A model generated the notes under the pieces. It saw nothing but the letters and a program-made list of their open reading frames with translations, had not been told where the DNA came from and searched no databases. Of a stretch of 64,000 bases of DNA, positions 53,593 through 61,461 are shown in pieces. Source of the stretch: Novosphingobium sp. Rr 2-17 (lineage in GTDB: Bacteria > Pseudomonadota > Alphaproteobacteria > Sphingomonadales > Sphingomonadaceae); contig NZ_AKFJ01000011.1 of NCBI RefSeq assembly GCF_000272475.1, forward strand, positions 1 to 64,000, in the 5' to 3' direction. Position 1 is the first letter of the stretch. Every line of letters starts with the position of its first letter. Position numbers and translations under genes: made by a program.

Positions 53593-54437
53593 GCGTACTC
53601 CGGAATGACGGCGCCGCCGGTCTGGTTGGAGGCGGTGGAAGGAATGGGCAGGCCCAGCCGTGCGCGCAGGTCACCAGGGATGTCGGTGCGGTTTTCGACC
53701 AAGGCGGCAAAGCGCATGCCGATCAGGGGCAATTGAGCGGCAGCAACGTCCAGCGTGAAGTGAACGCCGTCGATCTCACCTGCCTCGAACCGGGCGGTCA
53801 GCGCGGCCACGTCGGCATCGAGCGCGACCTTGAGCAAGCGCTTGGTTGCGGGTGGACTGCTCTGCTCTTCGGTAAATAGTGCGATGTCGGCATCGGCAAT
53901 CGCGATAGGATCGGCGCCGTCCACCACCAGCAGCGGATGGCCGAGCGGTGGGCGCATCGCGTTGAGCGGGCCAGCCACCTTGAAGAACGGACCTTCGTAG
54001 TTCGATGCGCGCACTTTCGATGCATCGAGATAGCGACCGGTAGACTTGTCCAAGATCAGCGTGTCGCTGTCCCAGCCATCCCACAGCGCGCGCGCGGCGA
54101 GCACCATGTCCTCGGCCAAACCTTGAGGCGCGCCCTCCCCGATCACGGACCAGCCGGTGCGGCCTGCGCTAAGAAAGTCGATCGCCGACAAGGCACGGGC
54201 AACGTGAAACGGATGTGCGTTCGAAGCCGGCACCGTCGCGACCAGGCCGATCCGCGTCGTCAGCGGCGCGGCCCACGGCAACAGCACTTGAGCATCGAAC
54301 GGACGCGTACCGCTGCGTCCGAATATCAGCAGATCTAGGCCCGCCGCTTCGGCAGCGGTGAGAACCGGGGCGCAATACTGCGGCACCGCAAGCGATGCCT
54401 CCGCCACGGAGGCGGAGAGAATAAAAGGTCTGGTCAT
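53589..54437 (-). CDS. Short luciferase-like (LLM) protein, partner of the preceding LLM
   Basis: 282 aa. The start at ATG 54437 overlaps the stop of the M24 gene (ATGA). It shows LLM-family segments parallel to its neighbour (TRIGLVATVPASNAHPFHVARALSAIDFL, SAGRTGWSVIGEG) but lacks the C-terminal third of the NtaA-type barrel. It could be a second subunit, as in alpha/beta luciferases, or a degenerate copy retaining a supporting role. No frameshift is visible, which supports a functional short form. Confidence 0.8.
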   Translation of the reverse strand: MTRPFILSASVAEASLAVPQYCAPVLTAAEAAGLDLLIFGRSGTRPFDAQVLLPWAAPLTTRIGLVATVPASNAHPFHVARALSAIDFLSAGRTGWSVIGEGAPQGLAEDMVLAARALWDGWDSDTLILDKSTGRYLDASKVRASNYEGPFFKVAGPLNAMRPPLGHPLLVVDGADPIAIADADIALFTEEQSSPPATKRLLKVALDADVAALTARFEAGEIDGVHFTLDVAAAQLPLIGMRFAALVENRTDIPGDLRARLGLPIPSTASNQTGGAVIPEYA

Positions 54438-55735
54438 ACGATAATCACCGGATCGTGAAGGGGGTGAATGGGCTCTGCGCCCGTGTCGGTAATGAGGACC
54501 AAGTCCTCGCAATGCGCCGATCCGCCGATCCCGGTATCCAGGGTGGGGCAATCGACCGAAATGATCATGCCGGCCTCCAGCACGATGTCCGGCTTACGCC
54601 AGAAGCCACCGTGGACTTCGCCTGGCTCGTCGGTGTGAGCGAGGCCGACGCTGTGCGGGCCAAAGCCGATCGCGGCGTCGTAGCCAGCCTTGCGGATGGC
54701 GCTTTCGCCCACTGCTACGATCTCGGAATAGCGCAAGCCGGGGCGCAGGATCTCGCGCACGGCCTGCCAGCCGAACGCTGCAGCCTCGGCAGCACGGGCG
54801 GCGGCGCGGGTCGGCTCGCCCACGAACACGGTGCGCGCGAAGTCACCATGATAGCCAAGATGCTGGCTCACCCCATCTAGCATCAGCGTCTGCCCGTCCG
54901 CCACTTCGATGCGCGACAGTTCGGACGAGACGCGATCGACGTTCAGGAACACTGCGGTGTTACCGCGCGCGGCGGCTTCCATGCGGAACAGCGCCTGCAG
55001 TTCGACATGGCTGGCCCCGGCACGAATGGCGTGGCCGACCGCGTTGAGGGCATCGACGTTAGCGCACGCGGCGCGGGCCATCAACGCGTGTTCGAGCGGC
55101 GACTTGACCATGCGGATTTCGCGCAAGGCGTTGTCCGCCGACACCAGTTCGCCGGGATGCTCGCGACGCGCGGCGACTTGGGCGATGGCGGGATGATCGA
55201 AGCCGATCCGCCCGTTCCACAGCCCGAGCCCGCGCATGGCCGAAGCCAGCGCTGCGCCGATGTCGGTATAGGCGCTCAACGAGCCGGCCTCGCGCGCCGA
55301 GATTCGCGCCCGGTGCGCTTCGGCAGCGGTGAGCGGCGCCAGTTCGCGCTGCGGCAGGACGGGGCTGTCGGGCACTTCGCCCGCCATCTCGTCACCCTCG
55401 TCGCCCATGAGCGTGTAAAGCCACACGCCCACGTCAGAGCGATCACGTCCGTCAGCCCAGCTATAGTGATGCAGAAAGCGGCTGGTGACGAGGCCGGGCT
55501 GCTCGGGCCTATCCCGTGCAAGCAGCGCGAACGTACCTGGCGGCTGGCCCGGGCGCGTCCTTGAGATTTGCGGCCAGTGCCCTAGAGCGTGGAACACATT
55601 GACCGGATCGCCCAGCACCAGCCCGTCCAGCCCGTGCCGCTCCATCACCGCGACCGCGCGGCCCAGATTCATGGGGGCTCCGCGCTCCAACGCTTCCAGC
55701 AGCGCGCGATCAGCAGGGAGGAGGACGGTGTCCAT
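54434..55735 (-). CDS. M24 (creatinase/aminopeptidase P) family protein
   Basis: 433-aa pita-bread-fold protein. The N-terminal creatinase-type domain covers about 20-190; the C-terminal domain holds LMLDGVSQHLGYHGDFARTVFVG with the two Asp positions, PHSVGLAHTDEP with a His and AHCEDLVLI with a Glu. The VEPG-type segment of metallopeptidases is replaced by MIISVDCPTLD, so one metal ligand is altered. Metal-free creatinase-like hydrolysis of a C-N bond is an alternative to peptidase action. It is first in the six-gene minus-strand operon. Confidence 0.87.
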   Translation of the reverse strand: MDTVLLPADRALLEALERGAPMNLGRAVAVMERHGLDGLVLGDPVNVFHALGHWPQISRTRPGQPPGTFALLARDRPEQPGLVTSRFLHHYSWADGRDRSDVGVWLYTLMGDEGDEMAGEVPDSPVLPQRELAPLTAAEAHRARISAREAGSLSAYTDIGAALASAMRGLGLWNGRIGFDHPAIAQVAARREHPGELVSADNALREIRMVKSPLEHALMARAACANVDALNAVGHAIRAGASHVELQALFRMEAAARGNTAVFLNVDRVSSELSRIEVADGQTLMLDGVSQHLGYHGDFARTVFVGEPTRAAARAAEAAAFGWQAVREILRPGLRYSEIVAVGESAIRKAGYDAAIGFGPHSVGLAHTDEPGEVHGGFWRKPDIVLEAGMIISVDCPTLDTGIGGSAHCEDLVLITDTGAEPIHPLHDPVIIV

Positions 55736-55786
55736 GCCCTTGAATATGATCCAGAAGACCAGTCGATCCGGTCATGGGATCAAACT

Positions 55787-55803
55787 ATCCGCCTGCTGAC
55801 CAA
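55787..55803 (+). promoter_or_regulatory. Operator-like site I between divergent promoters
   Basis: TATCCGCCTGCTGACCA keeps one perfect half-site of the IclR-associated palindrome. It lies 52 bases from the M24 start and 51 bases from the alpha/beta-fold start, midway between two divergent operons. Confidence 0.45.
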
Positions 55804-55853
55804 GTTTGCATGCAGGTCGGGCAAACCGTTAGGCTGCGGTAGCTTTCACGACC

Positions 55854-56726
55854 ATGAGTACTGCCACACAACCCCGGCCCTCAGACGTGGAGCGCGCCTT
55901 CGTCCGCATCGCGGAAGGGCAAGTCCACTTGCGTCGCCTGCCGGCTGCAGCAGCAGGCCATGTGCCGGTGCTGCTGCTTCACGCCTCGCCGGCCTCATCG
56001 TGGTCGCTGCAGGATCTGATGCTGGCACTGCGCGCTGCCGGGTGCCTGGGCGAAATCGTCGCCCCCGACACGCTCGGCAACGGGGATTCGGTGCCGCCGA
56101 CTCCTGACGAGCCCGACATTGGGTACTTTGCCGGCACGATGGATCGGCTGTGCGACGCTCTTGGCTTCGACAAGGTCCATGCTTACGGTACCCACACCGG
56201 TGCGCGTATCGGGTGCGAGCTGGCTGCGGCGTTCCCCCAGCGGGTAGCGCGCCTCGTGCTCGACGGCATCACCGAATATCAGGACAAGCTGCGTGAAGCG
56301 GTAATCGCTAACTACGCGCCCGTCGTGGAGCCGGACGAATACGGTCGCCACCTGATCTGGGCCTTCAACTTCTGCCGCGACCAGGCCTTGTTCTTCCCGC
56401 ACTTCATGAAGGACGCCGAGCACCGCCTCGCGGTGCCGATGCCTCCCGCCGCTGTACTGCACAAAGTGACGCTGGACGTGCTCAAGACGCTGGACACCTA
56501 CCCCAAGCCCTACCTCGCGGCGTTCCGCTATCGCGCGTTTGAACGCCTGCCGCTGGTCACCGCGCCCACTTTGCTGCTGCGGCCAGAAACCGAGCTGGCG
56601 CTGCTCAATGCATCGGTCGCGACAGCGCTCGAACTGCTGGCGGACGGACGCGATGCCGTCACCGCCGGGACCGCCGCTGCCAAGGCCGCAGTCATCGCCC
56701 CCTTCCTTCAGGACCATGCATCATGA
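55854..56726 (+). CDS. Alpha/beta-hydrolase-fold protein with GTHTG elbow (no nucleophilic Ser)
   Basis: 290-aa cytoplasmic alpha/beta-fold protein. The fold is plain (VPVLLLHASPASSWSLQDLM, APDTLGNGDS, the elbow AYGTHTGARIG). The nucleophile position of GxSxG is His114, and no C-terminal Gly-His motif is found. It shares the GxHTG elbow at the same residue number with the protein at 58170-59015. It is therefore unlikely to be an ordinary esterase; a lyase, an isomerase or a partner role is possible. The downstream MFS gene overlaps by 4 bases. Confidence 0.82.
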   Translation: MSTATQPRPSDVERAFVRIAEGQVHLRRLPAAAAGHVPVLLLHASPASSWSLQDLMLALRAAGCLGEIVAPDTLGNGDSVPPTPDEPDIGYFAGTMDRLCDALGFDKVHAYGTHTGARIGCELAAAFPQRVARLVLDGITEYQDKLREAVIANYAPVVEPDEYGRHLIWAFNFCRDQALFFPHFMKDAEHRLAVPMPPAAVLHKVTLDVLKTLDTYPKPYLAAFRYRAFERLPLVTAPTLLLRPETELALLNASVATALELLADGRDAVTAGTAAAKAAVIAPFLQDHAS

Positions 56727-58105
56727 CGACGGCCCCCTCATCAACTCGGCTGAGCACGAGCGTCTGTCTAGGCTTCGGGATCGGCACGGTCGGCGTGTCG
56801 ATCATGCTCAATGCGGTCACGACCTACTTCCCAGCGTTCATGTCGACGGTGCTGGGCCAGTCGCCGCAATTGGCCGGCTACCTGCTGATGATCTCTAAGC
56901 TGGCGGACGCGGTGGTTGATGTCGTCATCGGCAGCATGTCCGACCGCGCGCGCACGCGCTGGGGCCGCCGCAAGCCGTTCCTGATGGCGGGCGCGTTGCT
57001 TTCGGCCGTCTCGTTCCTGATGTTGTTCTCTCCGCCCGCTCTAGGCGAAAACGCACTTCTGATGTGGATGATCGCCGGCCTCGTCATCTATTCGACTGCC
57101 TATTCGCTGTTCAACGTGCCCTACATGGCGCTGCCGGCTGAACTGACTGACGGCTTCCACGAACGCACCCGCCTGATCGGTTTTCGCACCGTGTTCGTCT
57201 CGATCGGCCAGTTGCTGGCGATGGCGGTCACCGCGTGGCTGATCCAACGCGGCGGCGGCGGACGCTCTGGCTTTGCGACGATGGGCGTCGTCATGGCGCT
57301 CATCATCGGCGGTTCGATGACCGCGACGGCGCTGGCGGTGCCGGTCAAGCACGGCGACGCGCCGCTGGCAGGCAAGCATTTGCCCGGCTTTGCCCAGATG
57401 CGCGCCATCGCTCGCAACCGCCCCTTCATGATGCTGCTGGGCGCCAAGATCTTCCAATTCCTCTCGTTCGCCTCGGTCGCCTCGACCATGCTGCTGTACA
57501 TGCTCAACGTGCTGCACGTCGGCTACAACGGCCAGATCGTGTTCTCGGTGGTGCAGAATGTCGTCACTGCACTTGCTATGCCGTTGTGGGTGTGGAGCGG
57601 CAGGACTTACGGCAAGCGGCACACGTATCTGGCCGGCGTGGTGCTGTTCTGCCTGACGACGCTGAGCTGGCTGTTCGCCGATGCTTCGATCACCAACGTC
57701 GGCATCGCCATCCGCGGCGTCTTCGGCGGGCTGGGTTCGGGCGCGATCATCCTGATGTCGATCTCGATGCTGGGCGATACCCAAGCCTATGACCGCATCT
57801 TGTGCGGAGAGGCGCGCGAAGGGCTGCTGTCCAGCGCCATCGCCGTCACCGAGAAGGTCAGTTTCGCCTTGGGCGTCGCGGTGCTGGGCGTGTTCCTCAA
57901 CGTTTTGGGATATGTGCCGACGACCGGGGGCGCTCTGGTCGCACAGCCGGCTAGCGCAATGCTGGCGCTCAAACTGGGCTTCGCAGTGATCCCCTCGGCG
58001 ATGTTCGCGATCAACGGCTTGTTCCTGTGGGCCTACGATCTCGACGAAGACAAGCTGGCCGGTGCCCGCTTGGTCGCAACGCAAGACATCCCCGCCGTAT
58101 CGTGA
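56723..58105 (+). CDS. MFS transporter, GPH/MelB-like, second copy
   Basis: 460-aa permease of about 12 helices. The family motif KLADAVVDVVIGSMSDRARTRWGRRKPF and NVPYMALPAELTDGFHERTRLIGFR are typical of GPH symporters. It is related to the transporter at 45088-46452. It overlaps the preceding gene (ATGA) and precedes another alpha/beta-fold gene by 64 bases. It probably imports a pathway intermediate across the inner membrane. Confidence 0.92.
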   Translation: MTTAPSSTRLSTSVCLGFGIGTVGVSIMLNAVTTYFPAFMSTVLGQSPQLAGYLLMISKLADAVVDVVIGSMSDRARTRWGRRKPFLMAGALLSAVSFLMLFSPPALGENALLMWMIAGLVIYSTAYSLFNVPYMALPAELTDGFHERTRLIGFRTVFVSIGQLLAMAVTAWLIQRGGGGRSGFATMGVVMALIIGGSMTATALAVPVKHGDAPLAGKHLPGFAQMRAIARNRPFMMLLGAKIFQFLSFASVASTMLLYMLNVLHVGYNGQIVFSVVQNVVTALAMPLWVWSGRTYGKRHTYLAGVVLFCLTTLSWLFADASITNVGIAIRGVFGGLGSGAIILMSISMLGDTQAYDRILCGEAREGLLSSAIAVTEKVSFALGVAVLGVFLNVLGYVPTTGGALVAQPASAMLALKLGFAVIPSAMFAINGLFLWAYDLDEDKLAGARLVATQDIPAVS

Positions 58106-58169
58106 TCCGACCTGCGATCACTTCGCGGGCCGCTTGCTCGTTCTTCGCCCGCTGAGGCAACGTAAGACC

Positions 58170-59015
58170 ATGACCGACGTACCCGTCATCACCCGCGCCT
58201 ACACCCGCTGCCGCTATGGCCAGATGCATTACCGCATCGCCGGCCCCGGTGACGGCCTACGTGACGGCGCGCGGACCCCGATCGTGCTGCTGCACCAGAA
58301 CCCCTCGTCGTCCTATGAATACGAAGGACTGATCCGTGAATTGGCGGTCGACCGGCTCGTCGTATCGCTCGATACGCCGGGCTACGGTATGTCCGACGCG
58401 CCGCCCGCACCGCCGGGCATGGCCGGGTATGCCGCTGCGTTCTCGGATGCGCTCGATGCGCTGGCTGAAGACGGCGTGCTGACCGGCATGATCGATCTCT
58501 ACGGATTCCACACCGGCACCCTGCTGTCGTGCGAACTGGCCATTGCCCGCCCCGACCGGGTCCGTGGGATCGGCCTCACCGGCATCCCGATGTACGATGC
58601 GCAAACGCTGGCGACGAAGCTCGAGGAGGCCCACAGTTTCCCCGCGCCCGACGAGCAAGGCGAAGTCCTCCTCGGCTTGCTTGCCCGGCTGTGGAGCTAC
58701 GTCGTCGTCAATCGTGATCCCCAGCAATCGCTCGACAAGGCAATCTGGAATTTCGCCGACAAATCGCGCGTGCTCCATCGCTTCACCTGGGCCTACGGCG
58801 GCGTGTGGTCGTGGGGCTTTTCGCGCCTAGAACTCGTCACCCAGCCCGCCATTCTCGTGCAGACCGGCGAAGACCTCCTGGACATTTCAAAGCAGGCCGC
58901 CGCCCGCATCCCATCGTGCCAGACGGTGGAACTTCTCGACTTGAACAAAGACATTTTCGACATCGCACCGGAGCGAATTGCCCATGAATTGCGTAACTTC
59001 CTTGACGGCCTCTGA
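58170..59015 (+). CDS. Alpha/beta-hydrolase-fold protein with GFHTG elbow (no nucleophilic Ser)
   Basis: 281 aa. The start is ATG 58170 (MTDVPVITRAYTR); an upstream in-frame start lies inside the MFS gene. VLLHQNPSSSYEYEGLI and SLDTPGYGMSDAP are alpha/beta-hydrolase landmarks. The elbow reads LYGFHTGTLLS with His114 at the Ser position, and the segment that should carry the catalytic His reads LLDLNKDIFDIAPERIA. Both nucleophile and base are thus absent. It pairs with the protein at 55854 as a non-canonical subgroup in the same operon. It overlaps the kinase-like gene by 32 bases. Confidence 0.82.
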   Translation: MTDVPVITRAYTRCRYGQMHYRIAGPGDGLRDGARTPIVLLHQNPSSSYEYEGLIRELAVDRLVVSLDTPGYGMSDAPPAPPGMAGYAAAFSDALDALAEDGVLTGMIDLYGFHTGTLLSCELAIARPDRVRGIGLTGIPMYDAQTLATKLEEAHSFPAPDEQGEVLLGLLARLWSYVVVNRDPQQSLDKAIWNFADKSRVLHRFTWAYGGVWSWGFSRLELVTQPAILVQTGEDLLDISKQAAARIPSCQTVELLDLNKDIFDIAPERIAHELRNFLDGL

Positions 59016-60000
59016 GCTTCCCCTGGCCGAGGTTTCGCACTCGGTCCTCCACCCGGACTTCATCGCCCGCGAAGTGGCTCGCCGCTACCCGATCAAGGGA
59101 GATCTGACGTGCTTCCTGCTCTATCGCGGGATGAACGACGTGTACCTGGTGCAGGACGCTGAAACCAAATACGCCTTGCGCGTGTGGCGCAAGACCTACC
59201 GCGACGTCGACGATGTCGCCTACGAACTCGATTTCCTGGACTACCTGCGCCAACAAGGCTTCGCCGCATCGGTCGGCGTGCCGCAGCACGATGGCGCCTT
59301 GTATTTCAAGGCGATCTCGCCCGAGGGTGAGCGCGCGATCGCGCTGTACGACTGGGCACCAGGGGTGAAATTCGGCGAGCGTCTGTCGGAAGAGACCGCC
59401 TTCCGCATTGGCGCGGCGATGGCGCAGATGCACCTCCATGGCTACGACTGGGCGGGCAAAGAACATGAGTTCTCGACCGCGACGGCCAAGGACTACAACA
59501 TCTGCATGCCCGCGCTGATCGACTTCGTGTACGATCGCCCCGACGACTTGCGGGATTATCCGATCATCGCCGCCAACCTCGACAAGCGGCTGGACGAAAT
59601 GGCTGCCTCCGGCAAAGTGCCGCTGGGCGTTTGCCACCGCGATTTCCACCCCAGCAACGTCCACGTCGATGAAGACGGCAAGATCACCTTGCTCGATTTC
59701 GACGCGGCGGGTGAGGACTTCCTGATGCAGGACGTACAAAACTTCGTGTGGGGCAACTTGTTCTATGGCTTCGATCCCAAGATCGGCGAAGCGTTCGAGG
59801 CTGGTTACGAATCCGTCCGCCCCTTCACCCAGGAGGAGAAAGACGCGACCGAGGTGTTCCTGATGGCCAAGGCGCTGCGCCTGATCGCAGGCATGGCGCA
59901 TAGCTCTACCGCTGTGGGCCGCGGCACCCTGCGCTTTCGCAACCTCGACTGGCTGGGCGATTACGTGAAGACGCGCGCCCGCGCCGCCGGCCTACTCTGA
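58984..60000 (+). CDS. APH-family small-molecule kinase (homoserine kinase II-like)
   Basis: About 338 aa. ATG 58984 is taken as start, inside the end of the preceding gene; TTG 58978 is possible. The kinase-like fold has the N-lobe Lys region KYALRVWRKTY, the catalytic loop CHRDFHPSNVHV (His-x-Asp-x4-Asn) and the metal motif LLDFDAAG. Relatives phosphorylate choline, homoserine, aminoglycosides or sugars. In a catabolic operon it may phosphorylate an amino-alcohol-type intermediate. No resistance role is suggested by the context. Confidence 0.88.
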   Translation: MNCVTSLTASELPLAEVSHSVLHPDFIAREVARRYPIKGDLTCFLLYRGMNDVYLVQDAETKYALRVWRKTYRDVDDVAYELDFLDYLRQQGFAASVGVPQHDGALYFKAISPEGERAIALYDWAPGVKFGERLSEETAFRIGAAMAQMHLHGYDWAGKEHEFSTATAKDYNICMPALIDFVYDRPDDLRDYPIIAANLDKRLDEMAASGKVPLGVCHRDFHPSNVHVDEDGKITLLDFDAAGEDFLMQDVQNFVWGNLFYGFDPKIGEAFEAGYESVRPFTQEEKDATEVFLMAKALRLIAGMAHSSTAVGRGTLRFRNLDWLGDYVKTRARAAGLL

Positions 60001-60002
60001 CG

Positions 60003-61406
60003 ATGGCCCCCCCCGTCGCCTCGCCGGTGCCCTGGGCCGCCGCATCGCCTGCCGAAGACGTTCGGGGGCACTGGCCGGGCGGCCGATCGGCGTGGATCAT
60101 GGTGGGGATGCTGTTCCTCGCCGGCATCCTTTCGGTGATCGACCGGGCGGCGCTCAACATCCTGGTCGACCCGATCCGAGCGGATCTGTCGATCAGCGAC
60201 GAGCAGATCGGCCTGCTGCAAGGCCTGGCATTCGGCTTGTTCTACGCCTTCATGGGCCTGCCGATGGGCCTGGCCGCAGACCGCGTATCACGCCGCAACC
60301 TGATCGTGGGCGGCATCACTTTGTGGAGCATCGCCACCATCGGCAGCGGTCTCGCGCTGTCGTTCGGGTGGCTGTTTACCGGTCGCTTGATGGTTGGCCT
60401 GGGCGAAGCAGCGCTTGGCCCGGCAGCGATTTCGTTGATCGCGGACTTGTTTTCGCCCGAGCGGCGCGGGCGGCCAATTTCTGTCTACATGATGGGTCAG
60501 GGCCTGGCGAACGGCATTGCCATTTCGCTGACCGGGCTGCTGGTGACGGCGGCCGGCGCTGGTGCGTTCCTGGGGTGGCCGGTGCTGGGCCACCTGGTGC
60601 CCTGGCGGATCGTGCTGGTGATTTTCGGAGCGAGCGGCCTCGTCGTTGCGCTCGCACTGCTGCTGTTCACTCGCGAACCGCTGCGTCAGGCGCAAGTCAC
60701 CCAAGGCCCCGTGCGCGCACCCGGCGCGGCGGAAGCGGCCTACCTTTGGCGCAACAAGCGCGTGCTGCTGCCGCTCTACTTCGGCTTTGCGACCACCTTC
60801 GTCGTTGCTTACGGCGCGGCGTCCTGGGCACCTTCGATGCTGCTGCGCGCCTATGGCGCCACCCCTGGTTCGCTCAGTGCGTGGCTGGGGCCGCTCTCGA
60901 TGCTGTTCTCGGCGATCGGGCCGCTGATCGGCGGGACGCTGCTGGACCGTTCGATGCGCGCGGGCCACACGATGAAACGGTTCGCGATCCTATCGGTCGC
61001 GCCGCTATTCGCGCTGCCTTCGGTTCTGGCGGTAATCGCGGGCGACCTGCACGTCGCTACCGTGTTGGTGGCATCATCCAACGCGGTGTTCTCGGTCGTG
61101 GGCATCGTCATGTTCGCAACGCTACAATCGGTGGTGCCGCCACGCATGCGCGGAAGCTCGATCGCGCTTACCTTAGTGCTCAACACGATGCTGGGCGCGA
61201 CCCTTGGGCCATTGATGGTCGCCAGCGTCACCGAGCGCGTGCTGCACGACCCGGCGCTAGTCGGCTGGTCGATTGCGTTCGTCTGTGTGCCGTTCCTGCT
61301 GATCGCGGCAGGTCTGTACACCTATGCAGGCCGGGCGATGCGCCGGGCCGCGGCCAACGGCGGCGACAGCGAATGCGCGCGCCTGCTGGCCGGCGAGGCG
61401 CTCTGA
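60003..61406 (+). CDS. MFS transporter, spinster-like
   Basis: 467-aa permease, with 12 predicted helices after a 30-residue cytoplasmic N-terminus. FLAGILSVIDRAALNILVDPIR and GLPMGLAADRVSRRNLI carry the MFS signature between helices 2 and 3; GRLMVGLGEAALGPAAISLIADLF is typical of the spinster-like/aromatic-acid branch. It starts 3 bases after the kinase gene. It differs from the two GPH transporters of the window, so the cluster encodes two permease types. Confidence 0.92.
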   Translation: MAPPVASPVPWAAASPAEDVRGHWPGGRSAWIMVGMLFLAGILSVIDRAALNILVDPIRADLSISDEQIGLLQGLAFGLFYAFMGLPMGLAADRVSRRNLIVGGITLWSIATIGSGLALSFGWLFTGRLMVGLGEAALGPAAISLIADLFSPERRGRPISVYMMGQGLANGIAISLTGLLVTAAGAGAFLGWPVLGHLVPWRIVLVIFGASGLVVALALLLFTREPLRQAQVTQGPVRAPGAAEAAYLWRNKRVLLPLYFGFATTFVVAYGAASWAPSMLLRAYGATPGSLSAWLGPLSMLFSAIGPLIGGTLLDRSMRAGHTMKRFAILSVAPLFALPSVLAVIAGDLHVATVLVASSNAVFSVVGIVMFATLQSVVPPRMRGSSIALTLVLNTMLGATLGPLMVASVTERVLHDPALVGWSIAFVCVPFLLIAAGLYTYAGRAMRRAAANGGDSECARLLAGEAL

Positions 61407-61415
61407 GAACATTCT

Positions 61416-61461
61416 TTCGTGGACGTAAAGGAACACCGCAATGAGCTTTACGTCCACGAAA
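61416..61461 (+). promoter_or_regulatory. Perfect 16-bp hairpin with start codon in the loop
   Basis: TTTCGTGGACGTAAAG (61416-61431) and CTTTACGTCCACGAAA (61446-61461) are perfect reverse complements. The 15-base loop GAACACCGCAATGAG contains the ATG (61441) of the following gene, and part of its AAAGGA ribosome site is in the stem. In mRNA this would hide the translation start. As DNA it could also be an operator. Confidence 0.7.

Noticed and set aside
58984..60000. Aminoglycoside resistance gene
   Set aside because: Only the general APH kinase fold matches; its position in a catabolic operon favours metabolism of a small hydroxylated compound.
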